Positions 36,227-49,100 of a DNA stretch of 64,000 nucleotides are shown piece by piece. Both the position numbers and the translations under genes were made by a program. This stretch comes from Notospermus geniculatus. Lineage: Eukaryota; Nemertea; Pilidiophora; Heteronemertea; Lineidae. Numbering within the stretch: the first letter of the stretch is position 1; every line of letters starts with the position of its first letter. Below the pieces are notes generated by a model. The model did no database searches. It saw nothing but the letters and a program-made list of their open reading frames with translations, and was not told the origin of the DNA. Location: positions 157,097 to 221,096 of the forward strand of contig NMRB01000127.1 in the NCBI GenBank assembly GCA_002633025.1, read 5' to 3'.

Positions 36227-36232
36227 AATAAA
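36227..36232 (+). terminator. PSMC5 polyadenylation signal
   Basis: AATAAA in GTGAAATAAAAAC, about 360 bp past the stop. Sequence match and position. Confidence 0.65.
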
Positions 36233-36535
36233 AACTTTTTGGTACACTTCTTGTCTCCTTTGCTGTATCACCAATGAGAATACTGGATCACCAATCTGAA
36301 GGCTACGCTGGATCACCAGTCAGTGTGCTGGATTATGTAGGAAATGGTCGACCAGATTACAGGTAGAAATCAGTGGGAAGTACTACCAAATTCATTCAGC
36401 TTAGACTGGTTCCAGTTTCCGCCGCTGCACTCCCGTGGCGCTCATTCCATTGTTCAAACTAAACTAGGATTAGGCGCTCCTCGATGGTTATATGGTTGTG
36501 GGTAGTAGGTCTAAAAGGATAGGACAGTGAGAGTG

Positions 36536-36942
36536 TATGGCAAGCCGATTGTCCAGTTATTCAAAAAACCTATATTTTTGCAATAAAACTTAGTTTTATG
36601 CTCATAAAACTGAGTTTTTGTGGAGAAAATATAGTTTTTTGCCCAAAAAACCTGTTTTTTTTGCAATAAAACATATTTTTACAAAAAAAACTGTTTTTTT
36701 GCAATAAAACTAAGTTTTATGCTCATAAATATAGGTTTTTCAATCATCAGCATAAAACTTAGTTTTTTTGTCTAAAAATGTTTAGTATTTCGGCAATAAC
36801 TGGACAAATAGCCAAAAAACCTGTGACATTTATGGTTAAAAAACCTGGTTTTTATACAAAAACTTAGTTTTTCTTCAATAAAACCAGTATTTTTGGAGAA
36901 AATATAGGTTTTTTGAATAACTGGACAATCCGATTGCCATAT
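36536..36942. mobile_element. Foldback element made of AT palindromes, about 407 bp
   Basis: The outer arms GATTGTCCAGTTATTCAAAA and, inverted, TTTTGAATAACTGGACAATC are perfect over at least 32 bp and extend to TATGGCAA with few changes. The interior repeats palindromic AAAACTTAGTTTT and AAAACTGAGTTTTT blocks. The spacer flanks include GAGTG on both sides but one base out of register. Confidence 0.75.
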
Positions 36943-38678
36943 GAGTGGTCCTAGAAACTTGGGGTATAATACGGAGGGTCGTCTCCGAATTTCACAAATT
37001 TTCAACCCCAACTGGGGTCTTCCTCAGGCACTTTCTAGTCGAGCTACCAGAAGTGACAAGTGGCATGATCTTCAGATAGTATTAAAAGGGTCAATAGCAC
37101 GTGTTCACGAACGGGCGGTGCCTGTACAAGGTCGCAATATCCCGCCTGAACAAACTACCGAACAACAGGTGCGTGGACCACGGCCATCAGGACACGTCAA
37201 TCAAGAATGCCACGCCTGTCTCCTGGCGCCTGGCCGTCTGATAACGGTAAAGCTGCATTTAGCGCCGTCTAGGCTGCCTGCCATCCTCGTCTCGGCACTT
37301 TTTCACCGAAGTCACGTCAATCAATGCCATGCTTCGACAGGTTGACACCTGCCAGCGCGTTTTTTTTTCACCAGGGTCAAATCAATCAAATGCCGCACAG
37401 TGTCTCGTCATACTCCGTCTGACAAACTTCAATATCGGCTTAGACCTATAGATGGAGCTGCAGTGATCAGGGAGTTGGATGGCGCGTTTGGCCTGCCATC
37501 CCATCGTCCATTAATTCAAATCACTAACACAAGACTCCAAACATCTAAACAAGCTCTGTACACTTTATTTCTTCTTAACCAACAATTCTTCTAGATTGTC
37601 ATCTATAAGAGATTTTTATACAATAGATGAAAGATGAGCAAATGCTAGTATCAGAACAACATAAAAGTCTAGTAAAAGCATTTGCTTTTGCTAGCCACAG
37701 ATAAGAAATCAACTACGGCTCCAAGATTCGCGTTCGTCAACACCTTCAGAATTTTGAGATTAACAGCAAAAGCAACGGAGTGTGTATTTCATCTGCTTGA
37801 GTTCTGTAGGACATGTGGGTTTATTTCCCTGGGGTTGGGCGTTGGGGGTCGTGACTCTGCATGTCATCTCTGAAACCACCCCCGTATTTCTGCAAGTTTC
37901 CTCCCTAGTGTGGCAGAATTCCTAATCTTCCTGAAGGTCAATGACTTGACTGGTTTTATCTCCAACTCTATGCTAAAGCACAGAGAATGTGCATATAAGG
38001 TGTAAAAAACCAGTCTCTGGATCGACAACACCCCACGACATTGTTAGATTTCTCATCTGTAGCTATCATTCTATAAATTCTTCTCATGCTCCAAAGAATC
38101 TCTGAACGTTTTCTAGACACCCTCCACAGCTGAGTTGCCAGCCTTTAGCATCCAGTGGCCTAGATCTACTGATGCTGGGCTTCCCTCAAATCTCCTGGGT
38201 ACTCATATAGAGTGCACAACATAATAATAGTGAGAATAATGAATTTGTGGTGCTGAAAAGCATCCGAAGAAAATAAGCCAGGCTACACTTGAGGATTCTG
38301 ACAAGGCTGGATGACAACGATCATAAAACAGCATTACACAAGTTCAGGCAGCATTACCGGTATAGCATGATAGAGATGTTTATTAAGAAAACCACTAAAC
38401 TTATTGATAATTTCTTCACAACAAAATATACAAAATATCACAATAAATGATTAACCTGTAATAACAATGAACCAAACTGTGGATGTGCAATGTACCAGTT
38501 TAACTTTGCTTCTGACTGATCACGCCGCCTTTTTTGAGCAGAAGTGCGACCGTGTTTTATATGGTGTCTTGTCGGCAAAGAACCATTCAAATGAGACGCG
38601 TTCATTAAGTGTCAATCGGCAGGTGTAAATATACTTACGTAGTTATATAATTCCTGGTCATAAAACAATGCGTGGGCC
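36943..38678. other. Spacer between PSMC5 and the RING gene
   Basis: Holds the third GAAGACCCC motif (36976-37030, minus strand) and some weak CACGTCAATCA repeats near 37190-37390. A minus-strand AATAAA (TTTATT at about 37565) could mark a distal 3' end of the RING gene. The 134-codon plus-strand frame near 36941-37345 overlaps these repeats and was not called. Confidence 0.4.
36976..37030 (-). ncRNA. Hammerhead-like motif remnant, copy C
   Basis: On the minus strand: CTGAGGA, stem-loop GACCCC-AGTT-GGGGTT, GAAA, then AATTT-GTG-AAATT and C. It is the best match of the three to the core order CUGANGA / GAAA and has a perfect stem III. Stem I pairing is weak. Confidence 0.3.
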
Positions 38679-38681
38679 TAA

Positions 38682-38899
38682 AGCCTGCCGCACACGGGAG
38701 CTATCTGCTGAGCAAAAAGTTATTCGAGACCGTTTGCTCAGCAGATAGCTCACCGAAAAATAGTACGCGCACCCACGGGAGCTTTCTGCCTCGCGAGGCC
38801 AAAAACTCACCGAAATTACGCGCACACGCGAGCTACCTGCTGAGCAAACGGTGTCGAATAACTTCTTGCTCAGCAGATAGCTCCCGTGTGCGGCAGGCT
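38682..38899. mobile_element. PIF/Harbinger-type MITE, 218 bp
   Basis: The ends AGCCTGCCGCACACGGGAGC and its complement begin arms of about 70 bp that include CTATCTGCTGAGCAA and GTTATTCGA. TAA stands directly at both flanks (38679-38681 and 38900-38902), the TWA duplication of PIF/Harbinger elements. An inner palindromic CTGCCTCGCGAGGC-like block adds structure. Confidence 0.85.
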
Positions 38900-39386
38900 T
38901 AACCAGTGCTTGCTACAATAGCAGAGAGCATACAAAAACTTCAAAAACTGAGCCCCAGTGATATGACGCACTCCATGAAGGAAGTGAAGAGATCAACTAC
39001 GGTACCAATTTTAATACTTCTGATGTTTCAGTTTCCCTCAAGCTCACCTCCTTCCAAAGATAAAATAGGATTTGAGAGATTGAAAGATGATAACATTTGT
39101 TCTGAAGCCCCCCCCCCCGCCCCCGCCCAACGTGTGTACTGAGCCTTCAGCTGCCAGTTCACTGAAAATCCATCAGGTGGAGACACCTGAGATGTACGTC
39201 ATTTTGAGAAACACAATAGTGGTATGAAGAAAAGGCAAATAAATGCTTGTCCTTCCTCTGTGCTGGGCATGCACAAGACGACCCCATCTGACTAAATCCA
39301 CTACTTTACTTAATTCATACGGCACTGACTCTTGCCTGAAAGATTCAGGATCAGGGGGCCCACATGGCCGTAGCAAAATTTATGAT

Positions 39387-39680
39387 CTATGAGGGCAGCG
39401 CACATAGGCCTATGTCGCGGCCAAAGTTACAGGAGACTACGACCTAGAGGGCAGCACACACCTGGCAGCCTATTAAGTTACAAGGAACTTTGACCTGTGA
39501 GGGCAGCACATAATCTCGCAGCCAGAGTTACATGGAACTATGACCTTATGAGGATAGCACACTTCTCGCAGCCAGAGTTACACGTAACTATGACCTTATG
39601 AGGGTAGCATATAATCTCGCAGCCAAAGTTACACGGAACTATGACCTTATGAGTGCAGCACATAATCTCGCAGCCCGACA
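39387..39680 (+). repeat. Minisatellite, about five units of 55-60 bp
   Basis: The unit contains GAGGGCAGCACATAATCTCG, CAGCCAGAGTTACA and GGAACTATGACCTTAT. The last three units are most alike. Confidence 0.85.
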
Positions 39681-40137
39681 TCAACTGATGGTGAAGGCGT
39701 TATTTCCACATGTGCAGGACCATCCTCCAAGCAGGGTCGAACACGCTCCGGATTTCCCATAACGCATGCGTGTGTATCCCAGAATCCTTCGCGTGTATCT
39801 TTGATTGGTCACTGTTGTGGAGGATGGTGCAGGACACCCCACGGATACAAATACATGTATTGCTGAAGCAAAATATCATTGCATATCTTCAACACCTCGT
39901 GGCACAGCCAACGAGTAAATCCTCTCGATTTATCCAGCAACCGGGCCCGGGACGCATCGCCAGTCCCGTGACCAGACCACCCATAATACCTCTAAGAGGA
40001 AAAGAGAAAAATGTCGGCCACAGGACACCATGAGAACGTTGAACGATCAAAATATTCAAACACTCTAAAAGTGTCTCTAGATCATGTCGTCCCTACTTCT
40101 TTGCAGACTTTTCATTATGCAGTTTTGCCAGTTTGCT

Positions 40138-43100
40138 TCACTTCGGATGGACCCGGTTTGTCTGTCGGTTCAAGAATGATGAGATAAGAGGGAAATGGTT
40201 GTTGGTGGAGGACTGTTGCTTCAGTTTGAGAATACGGGTCCGGCAAATCACACAGCGAAGTGGCAGGCACCTGAAAAAGAGAAGTTAAACAGTTTAAAGA
40301 ACGTTTTCTCTCAGTGACTGCTCACTGAAGTGGAATCTCTGACTAAACTTGATACAAACCGTTGAGAAACTGCAACTTGTATTGTCTTGACGAAACACTT
40401 CCGACACACGACCCGATGACCGCAGGGCTGCGTCTGCATTGTGGCCTTAGCACCGAGACAGATGACACACTGAAACGACAAAAAATGGAGAAGGACCATC
40501 AGTTGAGTATGAATTCCTGTCCTGCAATTAGGTTCATCCCATTTCGCCTCTTCCAATAGAAGCAGTCAGTCGCGCTTACTGCCAAAATACAGCAGCACAA
40601 TTCTAGCGGACCAACACAAAAGAAAATTCTCCTGATTGGTGCTCAATCCACCATGAATGGGTCCGGTAGGCATTGAATTGGGTTTAGTGACACCTATTGG
40701 TCAACTGACTGACAGCTCCTATTCGCCCAAATACACCCGTACCCGAACTCCAGACCTACCACTGGATGGCGAAATGGGAAGACACCGCCCCAGCAATGGT
40801 AAAGGCAGTAGATCTTGTGATCAGCGGGGGTGTGGTCGCTTGGTGCAACAGCACCACCCTGTACGACCAAGTTCACTGCAGTGTGGAGTATACAGTGTAG
40901 CCAAGAATTATTTGTACACTTTGAAAAAACTCTGTGATTGTTACAATTTTTCATAAATCCTTTCGAAACTTATATATAATATGTGCATGCTTGCCCACTA
41001 TGAACTGAACAAGAAATTTTGAGATTCCATTTTACGCCCTGAGTATATGATGTAACAATGTGATTTTCCAGGACCAAAAATTACTTGTACACTTCTATAT
41101 CTCCAATGTTTTGTTGGATTTCTCAGCCTAAAAAGTGAAATCATGAATTAAAACTTGCAGCTAGGTTGTGCAGAAAGACGAGAAACCAAAATATAATGAA
41201 AATTGGTATTACATAATCTTGGAGTATACAAGGGGTATCAAAAAATGTAGACGGTCGAATTTCTGACATTTCAACCAAAAACTGATGTTCTGGGATTTAT
41301 TTTCTGGTTGATTTAATATAGGAACATGAAAGGAGGTCAGTCCCTGAGAAACCAGCCTTAACAACCTTAGTTCGGCCATCTAAAGGCAACATATCTGTTG
41401 GATTCTTAATAATCTGATGACGAAATTTTTAAAAAACACCCTGTATATTTTCAACACATCAGAATATCGAATCCATTTAGGTATGATCAATGAATATGAA
41501 CATTATACACTCAAGAAAACATAAATTAAAACGCTAAATATGTCTCTATTTGCTCTGGAGGATATGGTTTCCTTAGTGTACTGTAATAGACAGCATGTGT
41601 AGTGCATTATGCTGTACATTTTAGTTGCAATATTGGTACTTGAAAGAAGCCTATCGTCTGAAGCAATAAAAGGCATCATGGGCATTTATAATTTATGTGA
41701 TCTGTTAGAATATTGTTCACATGCACTGATCATCTCCAAATAGGATCAAATTACTGATGTATCGCTGATATACAGGGTGATGTATAAACAACGTCATAAT
41801 CAGTACATCAGTAAAACAGCCGATGAGAGATTGTTATGCAACTTAAACCAGGTATTTTGATCTTGTTGCGTGGGAATGAACTTCCTTTCACTTTCCTGTT
41901 AGAACTCTTCAGAAAGAATATTCAAAAAGCAACGATTTTGTACGAAATACTAGAATTTTCAAATGTCTTGACTTTTTGGTACCCCCTGTATACCCGAACA
42001 TCATGTGACAACAATTTCACCATATTTTGATTTCTCATCTCTCTCTGCAACCCAGCTACAAGTTTTAATTCATAATTTAACTTTTAAAAGTGAAAACTCC
42101 CGCAAAACATTGGAGGCATAGAAGTGTACAAATAATTTTTGGTTTTGGAAAATCACAACATTATATAATATTCCAAGGACGTTCGATGAAACATCAAAGT
42201 ATCTTATACAGTTTATAGTGGGCCTGCTTACGCATGTTATATACAAGTTTTGAAAGGATTTATCAAAAATTATAACATCCACAGCCCTTTTTCAAAGTGT
42301 ACAAATAATTCTTGGCTACACTGTAGCTCATACTTCAACCAGCCATGCTCCCATTGATGTTTAGCGTTACTGCCTTTCACCATTTCAGGGCAGACTTGCC
42401 ACATCAACTCAACGTTCGATACACTTTGCCAATATCTTGGACATCCAGGCTGGTGCATGACCCCCGACACCTTAAACTAAGATATCGGCCATCATGAAAT
42501 CCGTCAAACTGATACGGCCCAGTGGCTGTAGCTATCTCTGTCATCACGAACGGACGAACAGTATCGATGATCCCGGCGATGATCACGCAATGCCAGGACC
42601 TGATGATGGACATCTTCGACAGAATGTTTCTTTGTGAAATCTGGCGGAAGCTTGATGTATACTGGTCCCCTTTCCGAGTCCAATGGCGGGGTGTCTGGGG
42701 GTGACGCAGTGGAAACACCCATCCCTGCCACCAATAGAATCTAAGATGGCGGGTTCGATCCCCGGCGGGCCAGTGGCTCTCTGTGTGGTAGAGTGGGTGA
42801 TCTAGTCTCGCTTGGTTTTCTACGGGCTCCGGTTTCTTCCGACATTACGTAAATATTGCCCAATATTGGTGATTGCCCAATATTGGTGAGTGTCTGTAAT
42901 GCCGTGAGTTGACGCTTGCAATCCTGAAATACTGTTTTTTAAATGTTAAAACCTAATGTATCTGAATGATTACGACATGAGAAGGTTGAGAACGTCCCAC
43001 TGAATAAACTTGCCATTTTTCATGAAAATTTCATTTCACGTTAGTTTCGCTAGTCACATCATCGTGTTTTATCGTCGGGTATTTAAATGACAGTATGTCT

Positions 43101-46100
43101 TCATTACACAGAGAAAGTCTTAAGCACACATAACAATAATTGGTTGCCAGTGTGAAATGTTTACAGTGGTGGCCGTGATAAATAACCCCTGGCGTATGAC
43201 TCCTCCTTGTGTTTGGACAACCTGATCGTGCCAATCTTACTGATGATGGAAGAAGAGTTGTTGTAAAAGATGGCAATTATCTTGGATGAGTGAGTGAGGG
43301 GACGTAGAATCGCTCAGAGATCAGGAGAGTGTCTGAGACGTAATAATCGCGTACCCTGCCGACATAAATCCAAGACATGCATCACTAACAAGAAAGGATT
43401 ATGGGAGACAGCTGCATGTCAGGTCGAGTATTACCTATGATTTTTTAGCCAGGAGGATCAGGAGTAGTTCTGGTCAAACAGCTGATACAGCTTGTGGGAT
43501 TCTGTTGCATTAAGTGACCATGATCAGCATCATTTTATCTTGACTTAAAGCGCCACTGTCTTCCTTCCCTATCCTGAGCTAAAGGGAGACCTCTATTGAC
43601 AATGTTGTTAAACTACCGCTTATCTACCTCGCCTCATGTAGAGTAACTCTCGTTCCTAGGATATCCACGTTTGTATTGTATTGTTATCATACATTCACCA
43701 AAACTGGGCGAAAGGCAGAACTACGGTATTGGAGAATGACGCAATCACCGTCGGTGGCGCCGGCTGTCGACAAAATGTGGCAATATCGTGACCCTTTAAG
43801 GATCGTCACAGCAGAAGTGACAGGGTTCTAGCTCATCTCATAATGAGATCACAGGTCGTCTAGTCTATGCAGAAAGACTGCTTAGTATGAGATGGACCTG
43901 TCAGGCATTAGAGATGGTCAAGTTGTCAAGTGTGATACCATCATAGACGAGGCTGTCAAAGCCAGGATCACGGGTTGATAGATCAATCATGGGACGTGAG
44001 AGGTCAGGTTTCCACATGACCTTGCAGAATATCTGCCTGAATGAAGAATTTTGATACAGATTTGTGTCAAAGGCAAAACCTGTCATTGAAATATGGAGAG
44101 GCCCTGAAAATGTGGATCTAGATGCATGTGAGAGCATTATCCTAGCCTCTGGATACCAAAAAACCTAAATTCCCATCATCTGAATGTAGGGAATTCCAAT
44201 TCCCTGGCATGTGGAGGCTGGAATCCCAATTCCCCAGCATCTGGATGCAGGGATTCCCAATTCCTTACATCAGCGGGGGCAGAAAATCCCGATTCCCTAC
44301 ATCTGGAATAGGCAACCGGAGGCAGGAAATCCCGATTCCCAGCATCTGGAGGAAGGAAATCCCGATTCCCAGCATCTGGAGGAAGGAAATCCCGATTTCC
44401 AGAATCTGGAAGCTGGAAATCCCCAGCTGGGCTTTGTACGTCTCCATCAAGGCTGATGATGTCACAGAAATCAAGGTAAGCAATCTCATGACCTGTACTG
44501 GACACAGCAACAGGTCGCCATTCCCAATGACGCCGCCTGGGATCCCACCACTATAACACCAACTGCTCTGATATCTCCCAATCCCTGTGCGAATGCAGCA
44601 TCAAAGAAACCAAGTGCTACGATTTATATCAATGGCCGCCACTCAGAGAANCTCCAAATGACCGGATTTTAGGTAGTGATGGATGCAGCATGGCGAGGTC
44701 TATGGTCGTTCATGGCCCGATTTTTCAAAATTGAAATAACTAATTAGCAATTGCTTAATTAGTGGCCTGAAAAAGGTCAAAACAGAAAATTGAATAATTT
44801 TTGCTGTTTTCCTCTGAAATTCAAAAATCGGGGCTGGAACGGCCTTAGAGGAAGTTTTTTCCAGATCATATTCGAAATCAAATTGACCATCGATCCACGC
44901 ACAAAAAAGAAATCGCTCGTGAAAATTTGTGAGAAAGTCCGCAACTTTCCCCGCGAGCCCTTTGTTATGGTAATGAAGAACGCGTGTGGAGTTGGTCACG
45001 TTCGGATAAAGCCTGTTAAAAAATCATCGACGACAGAGCTATTGTCAGGGAACGGCGTGACCTAATGGAAAGGCGTCGAAAGAGGTATTGCGCAATACCA
45101 TCCAGGGCCTAACATAAAGAACTATATTGAAACAGGCTATGATTGTGACCGACTGCGGTTGAGGCTATGAATAAATTCATTCAAATCATTTCCATATTCA
45201 GCGGGAAAATACGCCGGGCTTGTCTCCACCGCCACCTTAATGTCATTAGAATCTCACAAAAATAGAGTTTGCGACTCACGTCAAGTTAGTGCAAAAGAAA
45301 TGACCCAGGGCTAGATTTCACATTTCTGTTGTTGGACATGAATATCATAGAAAATAAACCTTGTGGAAGGACTTGCAGTATTGCTTTTCGATAGCTTGCA
45401 AATGAATCTCCAATAACTAAATCTAAAAGGCTATAAAACCATCAGGACTGTTGTTTTTAATATTGGGGGAATGTCTTGGCCTTCCCAGAAGGTTAGCGCA
45501 GAGAGTAGCGGCTCCAATGCCAGGGGTTACAGCAGCCCTCTGCCCTCCTGGTGGGGCAGAGGTCAATGTAAGTTATAAGAATAGGGAAAACAGAGCCGGT
45601 AACTTATAGCCAATGAAAATACCACCACCAAAGTTAGATTATAGTGAATGAGGAAAACCAGTCCTGTTGGGTGAACAGCGTAAAGAAGGCATACATACCA
45701 AATCCTGGGAAATGAGAAAGGAAAGCAGAAAAAGAAAAAAGACGAAAATAAATAAATTCATAGGATAAAGCTACTCACTCGCTCTGAGATATATTCACAC
45801 TGAAATATAAGAGAGATGCAAATTAAAGGAAACCTCCCACCTCTCCTTAACTTATTTATGGCCATCTTATTGAAGTCGTACACCGAAATAGATTCATCAC
45901 ATTGGTCTAGCTCAGAAACCATCCTGAGGTGATCAGTGATGTTCTTAGCGCTTGCTCCCTACGTCACCGCACTTGCTCTTTACGTCACCGCATTTGCTTC
46001 CTACGTCATCGTTTTGTGCGGTGACGTAAGCAGGGAGTGATAAGAACCACTCATTACCACAAGATGCTTGAAAATAGGCACTTATTTGCCACAAGCTCCA

Positions 46101-49100
46101 CTAATTTGAAGAGAACTTTTCTTCTTTGAGTTCCTTCACACGTTATCATTGACGCCCTCTCATTCAAGCCACCGAGTATCTCGGAAATGGAGCTAAGCTC
46201 TGTTAAAGCAGTCGTCTCATACTGACGATGGCCCTCTCAAACATCCACTGAAATAAATGCTTACTTGAAGTTGTTATTCGAATGATTGAAATGCCTGTAC
46301 AATCTTAAAACCGATTAAAAACAACCGACCGACAATTATTTCAAGGGGTCAACATCGACCTGAACATCCATCAATACTTCCACATGTCTGCCTGTCGATC
46401 TTCCTCAGGCAATCACGTGACACCTTCCGCAGCGGGCAGTTGCATCCTCCAGGAGTATAATTATAGAAACAGTGTTTTTATCCGCCAGCCTATAATTGGA
46501 CTAGCGTGTTCACAGCTGTGACATTTTTACTGTGATGATATTCCATAAACTGTTTACACGGTAAGAGAAAGTCCACATGCAAGATTTCCATTTTGTCAAT
46601 TTGTTTTTATAACATCACAATTTGAATTTTATTTGCATACTGAATTCAATTTGGAAAGAATCTTGTTCTGAGGGAGGAATTACGTCAGAATTGCGCAGTG
46701 GAAACACCAGCTCTGTCACCTCTGAGGTTCCAGGTTCGACAGCTTTCGAACCAATAAACATTTCCCCATCTTCGCTTCTTCTTGTGTGTTCTCACTGAAT
46801 TATACTTTAAAACTTGATATGATATTGCATTTTTCAATATCCTAACTTTTTAAAATGTAGACAACCCCCGTACTCTCAGAAAACGAAAATCTTGACAAAA
46901 ATCATATATCTTTTCTTTTTCTTGATAAACTTTTTAAAACTTCTTCAAGATTTTTATAAAACTTTATTACAATTTCCCACTTCTGACAAAATTAAAATTT
47001 GAGTCTAAATCCGTCACGGAATTCAATAAATTGACATTCTGCCCTCCCAGCAAGCACCTGCCTAACGAGACTAATAGGAAGCAAAAGAGATTTGTTGGAA
47101 CAAAGGTCTGAGGTCAATCACATCAAAGCATCTTCCCCTCTGCTCATGATACAATATAATTAAGGGAGAGTTCAACTTAACAGTTTAAGGTGGCCCCCTC
47201 AGGCAACTACACTTTCAACCTGACAGGCAATTTGGCATCACCATTCAATTCACGGCTGTAGAAGGAAGTGTCTTAAAGAAAGGTCAAAGTTAAATATCGG
47301 AAAACTCGGCATTCTTTCCTACAATCAGTCACCAGAGTTAAGCACACTCGCCAGCTTATTCCGGTACGAAAGGAAAAGAATCATCCGACGACGCTTTGGT
47401 AATGAGGCTACTTTATACCGAGCAGACGACAGCAACACCCTGAGGAACCAGCCAATCAAATCACACGCAGCAACTATCGTCGAATTCTTACGTTTCGAAC
47501 ACGGTTGTTTCTGATCGTTGATCATCATTTTTCTACCGGATCGCCGCCGGGGATCAGAATTCTTCCGCTGATTGCCAGCACTGATGACCTGCCCTGGAGA
47601 ATTTTCCTCCATCCTCGGCTCTGATTGGCTCCAAAGATGATTCAGTTCCGAGCGACAAATGTAATTTTTATGGAATTCACGACAAATTGACACGGCGTGA
47701 CACTTTTCATACGTGGAGATGCTAATATTTCGAGGAAGATAGACGGTCAAGGGTCATTCGCTCTACATGATACAGTTTTTCACAACTGTTCTCCAGTGCA
47801 ATATTCTTGGTAGATAGAATCATGATATCTGCTGAATAAACAGACACCGTCTGTAATGACAGGTTTCTATCTATTTATGCCTCTTCATGACATTATTCTA
47901 CATGCAGGATAGATCTGTTATAGGATTTGGGGAACGAGGGAGTTACCGGTCCTTGTTGTTGAAAATCTGGCCTTTCACAAACAGTGGCAGTTTTCTTTCC
48001 CGTAAAAGCGACACACTGGACGTGAAGACAAAACAACAGATAATTTTAGAACCACCCCGTATCCAAGCAATCCTGTCCCAACCTCATCAACCAGTGAAAA
48101 ACCATTGACAACTTCTCATCATGATGTTTTTCTGTCGATCGTCTGGAGTTACCGATTATCCCGACTTCCCCGACATGGGGTGATCCGCCGTGAAGATACG
48201 AGCCGGTGTCACAGGTCGACGTTAGACCTCATTCATCAGAGCGTCACTGATCCTTGCATACAATATTCTAGCTGTGGTGATATGGTATGATTGGACATGG
48301 TCCCATCAGGGGAATGTTATGGAAATACTTATTGCTTAATCTATATCTTCATGAACATACTATCATTCACTGTTAACCCTATTCTTGACCTCAGCGTGGG
48401 CGAGTCTTTGCCCAACAAACAATACATGGGCTACCCAGTTCAAACCCCAAAGCAACGGAGACTTGCTGGTGTGTCGCTGGCAGGGCACTTAATTGATTCA
48501 GGAAGTCAACAATACAGATAAAGGGCCTACCCAGTTCAAGCCCCACAAGAGTGGAGTCCTTCTGGTGTGTGCCTGGCACGGCACTTGATTCAGAATGTCA
48601 ACAAAACAGAAGTCGGACCCACCCAGATCAAACTCCACAGCAATGAACCCTTTGGTGAGTCACTGGCAAGGCACTTAGCCAAAAACACAGAAGTAGGGCC
48701 AACCCAGTTCGAACCCCAAAGCAATGGAGTCGAGCAGTGTGTCACTGGCAAGTCACTCCATTCTGCATAGGATACCAAAGGAGGCAGGCCAACAATATGG
48801 AACACCGATCACGCAGACCACGCGAGAATATACGCGTGGTTTTGAACTGATAGTACACCAATGCCACCTATTATTCATGACGATTCAAGGTGTGATTGGC
48901 CGTGCTTGGTGAACCGCATCTCTCGAACAATGGGCCTAGGTCAACGCTAGGTGTCTCGTCTGCTCTATCAGTAGTCATCACGTGACCAATTGGCGCTCCC
49001 CATTGGCAGGGTAGGAGGAAGGTTACCCGTTACCCGCACACCACCAGTCAAAAGGAGATATGACTTGCGCATCGCAGACCACAAACTTAAGCTTCTTCCC

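Noticed and set aside
36941-37345. 134-codon plus-strand frame after the foldback
   Set aside because: Begins in the transposon arm and crosses the GAAGACCCC repeat; no domain.
39387-39680. CRISPR-like array
   Set aside because: The repeats are contiguous, diverged and lack unique spacers, and the window is animal DNA; it is a minisatellite.
43901-44137. Minus-strand frame with protein-like composition
   Set aside because: No matching donor and acceptor pair and no family match; could not be tied to any neighbour.
44176-44556. Open frames of 81-115 codons on both strands
   Set aside because: They are translations of the 30-bp minisatellite (GNRDFLPPDA repeats) rather than genes.
47325-47750. 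141-codon minus-strand open frame
   Set aside because: Basic, low-information sequence with no family motif, no supporting splice sites and repeats on either side; frames of this length occur by chance in a window this size.
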